A DNA stretch of 64,000 bases from Gammaproteobacteria bacterium (GCA_017577365.1 PKRJ01000017.1:1-64000); one strand, 5' to 3'; shown: positions 53,920-62,690, counted from the first letter of the stretch. Made by a program: numbers and translations. The notes: generated by a model not told the origin, from the sequence alone.

Positions 53920-56325
53920 TTGTCGCGCGCAACGACGCGCAACGGATTCCGATTCGAAGTGCCCGCACGACGAAACACACGCTCGAGCACGCGCAAGAAG
54001 AAGCCCGCGCGTAAGCCGGCGAAGCGATCGAGCCGCCGGCGGCGCGGCGTCTTCGGCAGCCTGATCGGCATCGCCGCGCTCGGCGCGGCCGTGCTCGTCG
54101 TCGCTTTCGCGACGTACGCCGCGTTGATCGGCGTTCAGATCAGCCGCGAGTTCGAGGCGCGGCGATGGGATCTCCCGGCGAAGGTCTACGCGTCGCCGCT
54201 CGAGCTCTATCCGGGCCGGCGCATCGCGATCGACGGCCTCGTCGCCGAGTTGCGACGCCTCGGCTATCGCGAAAGCGCATCGCTCGATCGTCCCGGGCGC
54301 TACCGCCGCCGCGGCGGCACGCTCGACGTCGTGACGCGCGCGTTTCGTTACGGCAGCGAGGAAGAGCCTTCGCGGCGCGTCTCGATCTCGTTCGCGGGCG
54401 CGACGATCGAGCGCGTCGTCGATGCCGCGGGCGACCCGCTGCCGTTGCTTCGCCTCGATCCCCTGATGATCGGCAGCATCTTCCCGGCGCACGGCGAGGA
54501 CCGGCTGATCCTCGAGCCGGACGAGGTGCCGCCGCTGCTCCTCGACGCGCTCAAAGCGATCGAGGATCGCCGCTTCGACGAGCATCACGGCATCGACCTG
54601 AAAGCCGTGCTCCGCGCCGCGCTCGTGAACCTGCGCGCCGGCGAGATCCGTCAAGGCGCGAGCACGCTGACGCAGCAGCTCGTGCGCAGCTATTTCCTGT
54701 CGAACGCGCGAACGTGGGAACGGAAGCTGCGCGAGGCCGTCATGGCCGTCGCACTCGAGCTTCACTACGAGAAAGACGAGCTGCTGCACGCGTACGTGAA
54801 CGAGGTCTATCTCGCGCAGGACGGCGCGCGCGCCGTGCACGGGTTCGGTCTCGGCAGCCAGTTCTACTTCGGCAAGCCGCTCGCGGAGCTCGAGCTGCAC
54901 GAGCTCGCCCTGCTGATCGCGCAAGTGCGCGGACCGACGTACTACAACCCGCAGCGCCATCCCGAGCGCGCGCTCGCACGCAGGAACCTGATCCTGGAGC
55001 AGCTCGCATCGCTCGGCATCGTGAGCCGCGAGGAAGCGGAAACCGCGGCCGCGCGCGATCTCGACGTGCTGCCGTATGCGGGCCGAAGCGCAAGCTATTA
55101 CTCGGCCTTCCTCGACCTCGTTCGCCGGCAGCTCTCGACCGAGTATCCGCGCGAGGAGCTCGAGCGGCGTGGGTTGAAGGTGCTCACGACGCTCGATCCG
55201 GCGGTCCAGGCCGCGGCCGAGGAAGCGGCGATCGCCGAGCTCGAGGCGATCGAAGCCTCGCGCGGCGGCGGAGCTGAGCTCGAGGTCGCGGTCGTCGTCA
55301 CGAGCCCGCACAACGCCGAGGTGCTCGCGCTCGTCGGCAGCCGCAAGCGCGGCTACGACGGCTTCAACCGCGCGCTCGATGCGCGCCGGCAGATCGGCTC
55401 GCTGATCAAGCCGGCCGTCTATCTCGCGGCGCTCGAGAGCGGACGTTACACGCTCGCGTCGATCGTCGACGACGCGCCGATCGAGATCCGGCTCGAGGAC
55501 GGACGCACGTGGCTGCCGAAGAATTTCGACGAGCGCGCGCGCGGCGAGGTCCCGCTCGTGCGCGCGCTCGCCGAGTCGCTGAACATGGCGACGGTGCGTC
55601 TCGGCCTCGACGTCGGCCTCGAGCCCGTCGCGGACGTGCTCGCGCGGCTCGGGCTCGACAGGCGCCCGCCGCCCTATCCTTCGCTCCTGCTCGGCGCGCT
55701 CGACCTGACGCCGTACGAGGTCGCGCAGCTCTACAACAGCCTCGCGAACGGCGGTTTCCGCACGCCGCTCAAGGCCGTGCGCGCGGTCGTGAGCGAGGAC
55801 GGGGAGCGCGTGCAGAGCTATCCGCTCAAGATCGAGGCCGCGGCGAACAGCGCCGACGTCTACGCGCTGAACCGCGCGCTCGTTGCGGTCATGGAGCACG
55901 GCACCGGCGCGTCGGCGAAGCGGCGCCTCCACGCTGGCATCACCGTCGCGGGCAAGACCGGAACGTCGGACGATCTTCGCGACAGCTGGTTCGCCGGCTT
56001 CGGCGGCGACCGGCTCGTCGTCGCGTGGGTCGGCAACGACGCGAACCAGCCGACGGGGCTCACCGGCGCGACGGGCGCCGGACGGATCTGGTCGCGGGTG
56101 ATGAGCTCGATCGACACGGCGTCCTATACTGTGCCGCCGCCTCCCGGCGTCGAGCTCGCGTGGATCGATTTCGACACGGGGCTTTCGACCGAGCCCGAAT
56201 GCCCGCGAGCGATCGAGCTGCCGATTCCGTCCGGCGAGCGGCCGCCGTTCGCGCGCGCATGCGGCGACACCATGCCGCGGCCCAGCGAGCGAGTCCGCCG
56301 CTTCTTCCGGCGCGCCTTCAATTGA
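53920..56325 (+). CDS. mrcB: Penicillin-binding protein 1B (bifunctional peptidoglycan synthase)
   Basis: 801 residues from a TTG at 53920 with AAGGA about 9 bases upstream. Basic cytoplasmic N-terminus (RSSTRKKKPARKPAKRSSRR), membrane helix 44-66, a UB2H-like region about 90-160 typical of PBP1b, glycosyltransferase domain with catalytic Glu215 in EDRRFDEHHG and STLTQQLVR, then the transpeptidase with Ser494 (SLIK), SLN at 553-555 and KTG at 679-681. Polymerises and crosslinks peptidoglycan. A TPR lipoprotein gene follows 13 bases later and may encode its activator. Confidence 0.95.
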   Translation: MSRATTRNGFRFEVPARRNTRSSTRKKKPARKPAKRSSRRRRGVFGSLIGIAALGAAVLVVAFATYAALIGVQISREFEARRWDLPAKVYASPLELYPGRRIAIDGLVAELRRLGYRESASLDRPGRYRRRGGTLDVVTRAFRYGSEEEPSRRVSISFAGATIERVVDAAGDPLPLLRLDPLMIGSIFPAHGEDRLILEPDEVPPLLLDALKAIEDRRFDEHHGIDLKAVLRAALVNLRAGEIRQGASTLTQQLVRSYFLSNARTWERKLREAVMAVALELHYEKDELLHAYVNEVYLAQDGARAVHGFGLGSQFYFGKPLAELELHELALLIAQVRGPTYYNPQRHPERALARRNLILEQLASLGIVSREEAETAAARDLDVLPYAGRSASYYSAFLDLVRRQLSTEYPREELERRGLKVLTTLDPAVQAAAEEAAIAELEAIEASRGGGAELEVAVVVTSPHNAEVLALVGSRKRGYDGFNRALDARRQIGSLIKPAVYLAALESGRYTLASIVDDAPIEIRLEDGRTWLPKNFDERARGEVPLVRALAESLNMATVRLGLDVGLEPVADVLARLGLDRRPPPYPSLLLGALDLTPYEVAQLYNSLANGGFRTPLKAVRAVVSEDGERVQSYPLKIEAAANSADVYALNRALVAVMEHGTGASAKRRLHAGITVAGKTGTSDDLRDSWFAGFGGDRLVVAWVGNDANQPTGLTGATGAGRIWSRVMSSIDTASYTVPPPPGVELAWIDFDTGLSTEPECPRAIELPIPSGERPPFARACGDTMPRPSERVRRFFRRAFN

Positions 56326-56338
56326 TCGGGATGTCCAC

Positions 56339-56881
56339 ATGAACGAAGCACGACGACTCTCTTTTCGGCGAACCCCGTTATTCGTCGGCGTGCTGTGTAT
56401 TGCCGCATCGGCCTGCACGACGACGCCTTACATCGGCAGGCCCGCTCCGCCGCCTCCGTCGGTCGACGTCCCGCCGCGAAGCGAAGAGCCCGCGCGCCCA
56501 CCGAGTGACACGGCGCCGCCGGGCGAGACGCGCGCCGCTCCGCCGCTCGTGATCGAGCGGCGTCGGCCGGACGACGCCGTGCAGCCGACCGAGCCCGCGA
56601 TGCCGCCCGCCGCGGTCGCGCTGCTCGAGCAGAGCCGCGACCAGCGCGCGGCCGGCAGCTACGCGGCCGCCGCGGCGTCGATCGAAAGGGCGCTCCGCAT
56701 CGATCCAAACAACGCCGAGCTCTGGCTCGAGCTCGGCGAGATCAAGCTCGACGACGGCGATCCGCAGCAGGCCGAGCAGATGGCGCGCAAGGCGCTGACG
56801 CTTGCGGGCGGCGATCGCTTCGTCGCGTCGCGCGCGGAACGCCTGCTCACCCGCGCGGCGAGCTGCTCGCGCGGCTGCTGA
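56339..56881 (+). CDS. TPR lipoprotein, possible PBP1b activator (LpoP-like)
   Basis: 180 residues. Signal peptide with lipobox ending at Cys26 (ASAC), then a Pro-rich linker (about 30-85) able to span the periplasm. One or two TPR motifs follow at about 90-165 (AAGSYAAAAASIERALRIDPNNAELWLELGEIKLDDGDPQQA pattern). It lies 13 bases after the PBP1b gene. In Pseudomonas aeruginosa, PBP1b is activated by LpoP, an outer-membrane TPR lipoprotein encoded beside it. The same architecture and position make that the best guess; the sequence alone does not prove it. Confidence 0.82.
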   Translation: MNEARRLSFRRTPLFVGVLCIAASACTTTPYIGRPAPPPPSVDVPPRSEEPARPPSDTAPPGETRAAPPLVIERRRPDDAVQPTEPAMPPAAVALLEQSRDQRAAGSYAAAAASIERALRIDPNNAELWLELGEIKLDDGDPQQAEQMARKALTLAGGDRFVASRAERLLTRAASCSRGC

Positions 56882-56936
56882 CCGCGACCCTCGCCCGCGC
56901 GGTCCGGAGCCCACGAAACCGCCGCACGGAACGGAC

Positions 56937-58385
56937 ATGCGCAGAGCGCGATTCGCGAAGGATCCCGTCGTCGACCGGGCGCTCAGGCATTCCGTGCGCG
57001 ACGGGATGGCGTTCTCGGTCGCGGCCGGCGGCGGCGAGACGTATTTCTCCGCATTCGCGCTCTTTCTCAAGGCGACCGCGCCGCAAGTCGCGCTGCTGAC
57101 GACCCTGCCGCCGCTGATCGGCTCGCTCGCGCAGCTCCTTTCCGCGTGGGCCGGCCGATTCGCGAGCCGCAAGCGCCTCGTCCTCGCGGGCGCGGGCGTG
57201 CAGGCGCTGACGTGGCTACCGCTGCTGACGCTGCCTTATTTCTTCGCCGAGCACGCGGTCGCGCTGCTGCTCGCGCTGTTCATTCTCTATCACGCCGGCG
57301 GCAACTTCGCGGCGCCGCAGTGGACGAGCCTGATGCGCGATCTCGTCTCCGACCGGCGGCGCGGCCGCTACTTCGGCTATCGCACGCGGCGGACGACGAT
57401 CACGTCGTTCGTCGCGCTCGTCGCGTGCGGCTTGCTGCTGCATCTGCTCGACGCGCGCGGCGAGACCTATCTCGGCTTCGTCGTGATCTTCGCGATCGCG
57501 TTCGTCGCGCGCGGCATCTCGGTCTATCACTTGACCTACCTGCACGAGCCGCCGCCGAGCTCGCCCGGCATCGACGTGCACCTCAGCCATTGGTGGCAGA
57601 CGGTCAAGGACACCGGCGCGGTCGGCTTCACCGTCTATTACGCGCTGATGAACTTCGCCGTGGGCATCGCGTCGCCGTTCTTCGCGGTCTACATGCTGCG
57701 CGATCTCGAGCTCTCGTATTTCCAGTTCACGGTGCTGACCGGCGCGAGCGTATTTCTGCAGTTCCTGACGCTGAACGGCTGGGGCCGAATCGCCGACGTC
57801 TACGGCAACCGCGGCATCATGATCGTGACGAGCATGACGCTGCCGATCGTGCCGTTGCTCTGGCTCGTCTCCGGCAACTTCTATTATCTCGTCGTCGCGC
57901 AATGCATTTCGGGCCTTACGTGGGCCGGTTTCACGTTGAGCGCGGGCAATCTGCTCTACGACCTCGTCCCGAGGAGTCGACGCGCAGCGTACGTCGCGTT
58001 CCACAACGTCGGTAACGCCGCCTGCGTCTTCCTCGGCGCGATGCTCGGCGCCGCGCTCGCGGGCGTGATGCCCGCGGCTACGCCTTGGCTCGGCGGCCTG
58101 CCCAATCCGAGCAATCTGCTGTGGCTCTTCGCACTGTCCGGCGTCGTCCGCGGCGTGCTCGCGGTCGGCTTCGTGCACGATATCCGGGAGATTCGCAAGC
58201 CGCGCCGAGCGATCTCCGCACCCGCGCTCGTGCTGCGCATCACGGGCTTCAACGCGATGCTCGGGCTCATCTACGACTTCATCGGCCGCGCGCCGTCGGC
58301 GGCGGATCCGCCGAGAGAAGCCCCCGCCGAGCATCCGCAAGCGGGCCGGCTGGACGATGCTCCGCAGAAGGCGGAGGAGGCCTGA
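56937..58385 (+). CDS. MFS transporter
   Basis: 482 residues from the ATG at 56937. About twelve membrane helices with an MFS loop-2-like motif (WAGRFASRKRLVLAGAG) and a second basic loop (RRRGRYFGYRTRRT). The substrate is not inferable. Both ends are polar; the C-terminal ~40 residues are Pro/Ala/Glu-rich and disordered. It follows the PBP1b pair on the same strand after 55 bases, so it may share their transcript. A lipid or drug exporter is possible. Confidence 0.88.
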   Translation: MRRARFAKDPVVDRALRHSVRDGMAFSVAAGGGETYFSAFALFLKATAPQVALLTTLPPLIGSLAQLLSAWAGRFASRKRLVLAGAGVQALTWLPLLTLPYFFAEHAVALLLALFILYHAGGNFAAPQWTSLMRDLVSDRRRGRYFGYRTRRTTITSFVALVACGLLLHLLDARGETYLGFVVIFAIAFVARGISVYHLTYLHEPPPSSPGIDVHLSHWWQTVKDTGAVGFTVYYALMNFAVGIASPFFAVYMLRDLELSYFQFTVLTGASVFLQFLTLNGWGRIADVYGNRGIMIVTSMTLPIVPLLWLVSGNFYYLVVAQCISGLTWAGFTLSAGNLLYDLVPRSRRAAYVAFHNVGNAACVFLGAMLGAALAGVMPAATPWLGGLPNPSNLLWLFALSGVVRGVLAVGFVHDIREIRKPRRAISAPALVLRITGFNAMLGLIYDFIGRAPSAADPPREAPAEHPQAGRLDDAPQKAEEA

Positions 58386-58479
58386 GCTCGCGCCCCGCGC
58401 GGCGGTCGGATCGGTCGTCGCCTCCGAGCGACAACCACTTTCCCGTTTTTCGAAGCACTTCGCATTCCGCGCGTGCAGG

Positions 58480-58509
58480 TTGGATTCATGCTCTTGGCTG
58501 GGCTAAGGT
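58480..58509 (+). promoter_or_regulatory. Possible sigma-70 promoter before the PA2779-like gene
   Basis: TTGGAT, 18-base spacer, TAAGGT, about 34 bases before the ATG at 58543. Chosen by eye; the -10 is imperfect. Confidence 0.35.
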
Positions 58510-58542
58510 TCGCCTCGGTTTGCGTTCCCGTGGGAGGGTAGT

Positions 58543-58920
58543 ATGCGACGCCGACGTATCGGTCCTTTCGTTCTGTTGCTTTCCGCGATGCTGACCGCGC
58601 CGTTGCAAAGCACGGCCTATGCCGGTGTCATCGGCACGGAGCAGTATCTCGCGACGCTCGACCGCCAGCAGGCGCTCCAGCGCATCGACGCCGTGCTCGC
58701 GCGCGAGGAGGTCCGCGAGCGGCTCGTAGCCCTCGGCGTCGATCCGGAAGACGCGATCGAGCGCGCCGCGGCGCTCTCCGATGCGGAGCTCCTCGCGCTC
58801 GCCGAGAATCTCGAGACGCTGCCCGCCGGCGGCGACCTGCTCGGTCTGCTCGGCGTCGTGTTCGTCGTGCTGCTCGTCCTCGAGCTCGTCGGCGTCACGA
58901 ATATCTTCAACAAGATCTGA
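58543..58920 (+). CDS. PA2779 family protein
   Basis: 125 residues with a signal peptide (cleavage after AYA, residue 27), a helical charged middle (QQALQRIDAVLAREEVRERL and DPEDAIERAAALSDAEL), and a C-terminal membrane helix at about 100-117 (LLGVVFVVLLVLELVGV). The organisation and the following gene match the PA2779/PA2778 pair of Pseudomonas. GGAGGG stands 6-7 bases before the ATG. Function is unknown; anchored in the inner membrane with a periplasmic N-terminal part. Confidence 0.9.
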   Translation: MRRRRIGPFVLLLSAMLTAPLQSTAYAGVIGTEQYLATLDRQQALQRIDAVLAREEVRERLVALGVDPEDAIERAAALSDAELLALAENLETLPAGGDLLGLLGVVFVVLLVLELVGVTNIFNKI

Positions 58921-58927
58921 TCGGGCG

Positions 58928-59941
58928 ATGGCGCCGACGAACGGGCTCCGCTGGGCGTGCCGTTCGTTGGCGCTCGTCTTCCTCGCGCTCGCGGGCTGCG
59001 CCGGCGCGCCGCGTTTCGAAGCACCGCTCGACTCGACGATCGAGCTCCGCGACGTGCCGTTCTTTCCGCAGACCGACTATCAGTGCGGGCCGGCCGCCCT
59101 CGCGACGATCCTGTCGTACGAGGGCGTGCCGGTCACGCCGGACGATCTCACCGCCGCGGTCTACATCGAAGGTCTCCGCGGCAGCTTGCAAGCGGAGCTT
59201 CTCGCCGCGACGCGCCGGCACGGTCTCGTGCCCTACACGCTCGAGCGTCGGCCGGAAGCGCTGTTCGCCGCGCTCGAGTCGGGGAAGCCCGTGCTCGTGC
59301 TGCAGAATTTGGGCTTCGATCGATTCCCGGTCTGGCACTATGCCGTCGTCGTGGGCTACGACGCCGAGCGCGAAACGGTGCTGCTGCGTTCCGGCACCGA
59401 GCATCGCCGCAAAGAACGGCTCGGACGTTTCTTGAAGAGCTGGCGACGCGGAGACTATTGGGCATTTGTCACGGCCGATCCCGCGAATCCGCCGAAATCG
59501 GCGAAAGCGGACCGCTGGATTCGAGCGCTCGCCGACGCGGAGCGAGTGCTGCCGCGGACGACGATGTCGTCGGCCTATGCGGCGGCAAGAGCGCGCTGGC
59601 CCGACGATCCGCTCGTGCTCTACGCGAGCGCCGTGCACGACGGCGCAAACGGCCGTTGGGAGGATTCCGCGCGCGGCTATCTCGCGCTGCTCGCGATCGA
59701 ACCCCGTCACGCCGCGGCGCGTAACAATCTCGCGAACATGCTCGCCGAAGGCGGCTGCATCGAATCGGCGCTGCGCGAAGCGAAGCTCGCGCTCGCGACG
59801 ATCGATGCCTCGAGCCCGATTCGCGAGGCGATCGAGGATACGGTCGCGTCGATGGAACGACTCGCCGGGGAGAATGCCGAAGAGCCTCCTCATTGCGCCG
59901 CGCTGTCTGCCGTCCCGCCGCCGGCCGCGGAGCGGAGCTGA
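58928..59941 (+). CDS. PA2778-like C39-family cysteine peptidase with TPR region
   Basis: 337 residues, 7 bases after the PA2779-like gene. Lipobox LALAGC with Cys24. The C39-like domain has catalytic Cys53 in QTDYQCGPAALATIL and His137 in VWHYAVVVGYD; the third residue of the triad is not clear. C-terminal residues about 200-310 form TPR-like helices (ARNNLANMLAEGGCIESALRE). C39 peptidases cut at double-glycine leaders, but this anchored periplasmic type has no proven substrate. A joint role with the upstream protein is likely. Confidence 0.9.
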   Translation: MAPTNGLRWACRSLALVFLALAGCAGAPRFEAPLDSTIELRDVPFFPQTDYQCGPAALATILSYEGVPVTPDDLTAAVYIEGLRGSLQAELLAATRRHGLVPYTLERRPEALFAALESGKPVLVLQNLGFDRFPVWHYAVVVGYDAERETVLLRSGTEHRRKERLGRFLKSWRRGDYWAFVTADPANPPKSAKADRWIRALADAERVLPRTTMSSAYAAARARWPDDPLVLYASAVHDGANGRWEDSARGYLALLAIEPRHAAARNNLANMLAEGGCIESALREAKLALATIDASSPIREAIEDTVASMERLAGENAEEPPHCAALSAVPPPAAERS

Positions 59942-59952
59942 TCACGCGCTCA

Positions 59953-60387
59953 TCAGGCGTTTCGTCGCTCGTCTTCGTTCGAACGCCCTGCATCGGCGCG
60001 TTCGACGAGCAACGTCATGCCTTCGCAGGCAACGATACGTACCCGTTCGCCCGCCTCGATGCGCGGGTTCGTCGAATCATGCGCGTGAGCGCGAGCACGC
60101 CATCGCTCGCCGCCGACGCGAACGGAACCGATCGGATCGAGTCTATCGAGCACGACGCCTTCCTCGCCCTGCCGCGGATAAGCGGTCGGCGCGCTTCGCT
60201 CGTCGTACGCGCGCCAGAGGAACGGATACAGCGCGACGTCCTTCGCCATCCAGACGGCAAGCCCGATCCAAACGAAATGTTTCGGCCATGCAAAGATCTC
60301 CGCGGCGAACCAGAGGCCGCCGAGCACGAGCAGCCAGCCGACGAGCTGCAGCGCGAAATACTTGACGATGATGTGCTTCGACCACAT
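59953..60387 (-). CDS. NfeD-like membrane protein
   Basis: 144 residues from the Met at 60387; an extension to 60456 would run through the palindrome at 60438-60456 and is less likely. Two hydrophobic helices (about 9-30 and 33-52), then a C-terminal beta-rich OB-fold domain (about 75-140: GEEGVVLDRLDPIGSVRVGGERWRA pattern) typical of NfeD. NfeD-like proteins are usually paired with SPFH/stomatin proteins, but none is adjacent here. No clear ribosome site. Confidence 0.82.
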   Translation of the reverse strand: MWSKHIIVKYFALQLVGWLLVLGGLWFAAEIFAWPKHFVWIGLAVWMAKDVALYPFLWRAYDERSAPTAYPRQGEEGVVLDRLDPIGSVRVGGERWRARAHAHDSTNPRIEAGERVRIVACEGMTLLVERADAGRSNEDERRNA

Positions 60388-60437
60388 ACCGTCATGAAGA
60401 AATCGTCTAGCGATCGACGCGATTAGACGACGTGATG

Positions 60438-60456
60438 GTGCTAGCATAACTAGCAC
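60438..60456. promoter_or_regulatory. 19-bp inverted repeat GTGCTAG-N5-CTAGCAC
   Basis: Perfect 7-base arms around CATAA, in the 310-base divergent gap between the NfeD-like gene and the methyltransferase gene. AT-richer than its surroundings. Shape and position fit a dimeric regulator's operator; I do not recognise the regulator. Confidence 0.6.
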
Positions 60457-60487
60457 AATGTTTCGCGCCTACGCACGAGAAACGCGC

Positions 60488-60530
60488 ATGTCCGATGCCG
60501 ACGTCGGCTGAGTCGCCGAGGCTCGGACAT
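60488..60530 (+). ncRNA. Branched stem-loop candidate in 5' region of methyltransferase gene
   Basis: Outer stem ATGTCCGA / TCGGACAT (60488-60495, 60523-60530) enclosing either the self-complementary GCCGACGTCGGC (60497-60508) or an alternative stem TCGGC/GCCGA (60504-60508, 60515-60519). Two mutually exclusive folds in a leader about 170 bases before a methionine-pathway gene could act as an RNA switch. It does not match a SAM or SAH riboswitch that I know. Confidence 0.3.
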
Positions 60531-60697
60531 CGTAGGGGAGCGTCGCGTGCGCGCGTCAGTCGACAGGATGTCGCCGCCGCTCGTTCGTTCGATTTGAAGA
60601 CAAATAACGCTCCACATCGAACGTTCCCGCGAAACGCCCCCGAACATCGCCGCGAAACGCACGGTTCGTTCGTCGACATCCAGGGACGGGAGCAACA

Positions 60698-61807
60698 ATG
60701 ACCTCTATCGATCGCCCTCCTTTTCGCGCCGATCACGTCGGCAGCCTTCTGCGTCCTAGGAGCCTGCTCGAGCTGCGCGAACGCGTCCGGGCAGGCAAAG
60801 CGTCGCGCGAAGAGCTTCGCGCTCACGAGGATGCTTGCATCCAGCAAGCGGTCATCATGCAGGAATCGCTCGGCTTCGAGTCGATCACCGACGGAGAGTA
60901 CAGGCGCCAGACGTTCCACGGCGACTTTCTCGATAGCCTCGAGGGCGTCGAGTTCAAGCAGCTGTTCCCGCCGGGAAGCAACGAGTCGGGTAACCACGAG
61001 GCGCCTTTCGTCGCCTTCGTCACCGGAAAGCTCAATCGCCCCGAAGGCGGCGTCGAGGTGGAGAATTTCCGCTTCCTGAAGTCGCTCACGACGCGCACGG
61101 CGCGGCAGACGATTCCGTCTCCCACGATGCTGCACTTCCGCGGCGGACGGCGAGCGATCGATCCGCACGTGTATCCCGAGATGAACGAGTTTTTCGCGGA
61201 CGTCGCGCGCGTGTTCCGAGAGGAGATCACGGATCTCGCCGCGGCCGGATGCCGCTACTTGCAGATCGACGACACGAATCTCGCGTACCTCTGCGACGAG
61301 CAGATGCGCGAACGCGCGCGCGAGCGCGGCGAGGACGTCGACGCGTTGCCGAGCACGTACGCGCGGCTGATCAACGATTCGATCGCCGGCCGGCCGAACG
61401 ACATGTCCGTCTGCATTCACCTGTGCCGCGGCAACGCGAAGAGCCGTTGGTTCGCCGAGGGCGGGTACGAGCCGATCGCCGACGTGCTCTTCAACGAGCT
61501 CGATGTCGACGGTTTCTTCCTCGAGTACGACGACGAGCGGTCCGGCGGCTTCGAGCCGCTGCGGTTCGTGCCGAAAGGCAAGAAGGTCGTGCTCGGCCTC
61601 GTCTCGACGAAGCGCGGAGCGCTCGAGGACAAGGACGAGATCAAGCGGCGCATCGACGAGGCGGCGCGATACGTCCCGCTCGAGCAGCTGTGCCTCTCCC
61701 CGCAGTGCGGCTTCGCGAGCGTCGCCGAGGGCAACTTCATCACGCCCGACGACGAGAAGCGCAAGCTCGCGCTCGTCGTCGAGATCGCGGAAGAGGTGTG
61801 GGGCTGA
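60698..61807 (+). CDS. MetE C-terminal-like cobalamin-independent methyltransferase
   Basis: 369 residues, a single MetE-C type barrel, like YxjG/YxjH or archaeal MetE, without the N-terminal half of full MetE. The start FRADHVGSLLRP is diagnostic. ESITDGEYRR and YLQIDDTNL are substrate-side segments. Zinc ligands are probably His and Cys in CIHLCRGN, an acidic residue in between, and the Cys in LSPQCGF. It would transfer a methyl group to homocysteine or a related thiol. GGGAG stands 6 bases before the ATG. Physiological donor unknown. Confidence 0.92.
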   Translation: MTSIDRPPFRADHVGSLLRPRSLLELRERVRAGKASREELRAHEDACIQQAVIMQESLGFESITDGEYRRQTFHGDFLDSLEGVEFKQLFPPGSNESGNHEAPFVAFVTGKLNRPEGGVEVENFRFLKSLTTRTARQTIPSPTMLHFRGGRRAIDPHVYPEMNEFFADVARVFREEITDLAAAGCRYLQIDDTNLAYLCDEQMRERARERGEDVDALPSTYARLINDSIAGRPNDMSVCIHLCRGNAKSRWFAEGGYEPIADVLFNELDVDGFFLEYDDERSGGFEPLRFVPKGKKVVLGLVSTKRGALEDKDEIKRRIDEAARYVPLEQLCLSPQCGFASVAEGNFITPDDEKRKLALVVEIAEEVWG

Positions 61808-61813
61808 CGTAGC

Positions 61814-61848
61814 GCGCGCGGCGCGGGCACCAGCCCTGCGCCGCGCGC
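61814..61848. terminator. Long GC hairpin between convergent genes
   Basis: Arms GCGCGCGGCGC / GCGCCGCGCGC extended by GGGC/GCCC around an ACCA loop, between the ends of the methyltransferase and SnoaL-like genes. No T-run. Probable bidirectional terminator. Confidence 0.55.
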
Positions 61849-61862
61849 TCACCGCCTCCCGG

Positions 61863-62690
61863 TCAGAACCGATAATCCTCGAGCCGCTCGAGCCACAGGT
61901 CGCGATCGAGCCGCCACTCTCCGCCTTCCTTGTGCCATATGTGAGCGAAGCGGCCGAAGCCGAGCCTCGCGCCGTCGCGCCGGCCGATCACCTCGTAGTC
62001 GCCGTGCACGAGGATCATGTCGACACCATCGACCGCGTGCGTCACCGTCAGCACGGTCAGCGGATCGTCCTCGCCGAAATCCTCCGCCCAGAACGCGCCG
62101 ATCGCGTCGCGGCCGGCGATCGTCGGCGCGCCGTGCATCATCAGCCGGGCATTCTCGGAGTACAGGGCGGCGAGCGCCTTCGCGTCGTGCCGGTTGTAAG
62201 CTTCGCTCCACCGATCGGCGAGCGCCTGCACGTCCACTTCCATGGCCGTCCGATCGTACGGCTCGTGCGGCTGGTTCCACAGATCCCTGTCGAGACGCCA
62301 TTCGCGTCCGCCGTCGCGCACCCATAGATGCGCGAATCTGCCGAGGCCGAGCAGTCGCCCGTCGTCGCGGCCGACGACCCGATAGTCGCCGTGCACGAGC
62401 ATCATGTCCGCGCCGGCCACGGAGCTCGTCACGCGGAGCACCGTCAGCGGATTTCCTTCGCCGAAGTCCTCGGCCCAGAACGACACGATCTGGTCGCGGC
62501 CCGCGATGGTCGGCGAGCCGTGCATCAGGAGACGCGCGTCCTCGGTATAGAGCTCACCGAGCGCCACCGCATCGTGCCGGTTGTACGCCCGTGCCCAACG
62601 GTCGGCGAGGCCTTGCACGCCGATCTGAGCTTCCGCTAGACACGCCGCGACGGCCAATATCCCCGCGAATACGCCTGTGACCGCTCTCAT
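61863..62690 (-). CDS. Secreted protein with two tandem SnoaL/NTF2-like domains
   Basis: 275 residues. Signal peptide to about residue 21 (CLAEAQ). Two near-identical NTF2-fold domains follow, residues 25-138 and 154-267, roughly 70% identical by eye (both have DRW, AYNRHDA, PTIAGRD, FWAEDFGE, LVHGDY, GRFAH and EWRLDRDLW). Such DUF4440/ketosteroid-isomerase-like domains bind small molecules or serve as cyclases, dehydratases or toxin-immunity parts; here the function is unknown. Met150 precedes the second domain and could be an internal start. The duplication is clearly recent. Confidence 0.9.
   Translation of the reverse strand: MRAVTGVFAGILAVAACLAEAQIGVQGLADRWARAYNRHDAVALGELYTEDARLLMHGSPTIAGRDQIVSFWAEDFGEGNPLTVLRVTSSVAGADMMLVHGDYRVVGRDDGRLLGLGRFAHLWVRDGGREWRLDRDLWNQPHEPYDRTAMEVDVQALADRWSEAYNRHDAKALAALYSENARLMMHGAPTIAGRDAIGAFWAEDFGEDDPLTVLTVTHAVDGVDMILVHGDYEVIGRRDGARLGFGRFAHIWHKEGGEWRLDRDLWLERLEDYRF

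Noticed and set aside
52720..56418. A 1,232-codon minus-strand open frame opposite the AsmA and PBP1b genes.
   Set aside because: Arg/Asp/Glu/His-rich shadow of well-recognised genes on the other strand; such frames are expected at this GC content.
60488..60560. A possible SAH riboswitch before the methyltransferase gene (AGGCTCGGAC stretch).
   Set aside because: The closing-stem sequence is reminiscent, but the conserved core that should follow the 5' arm is absent.
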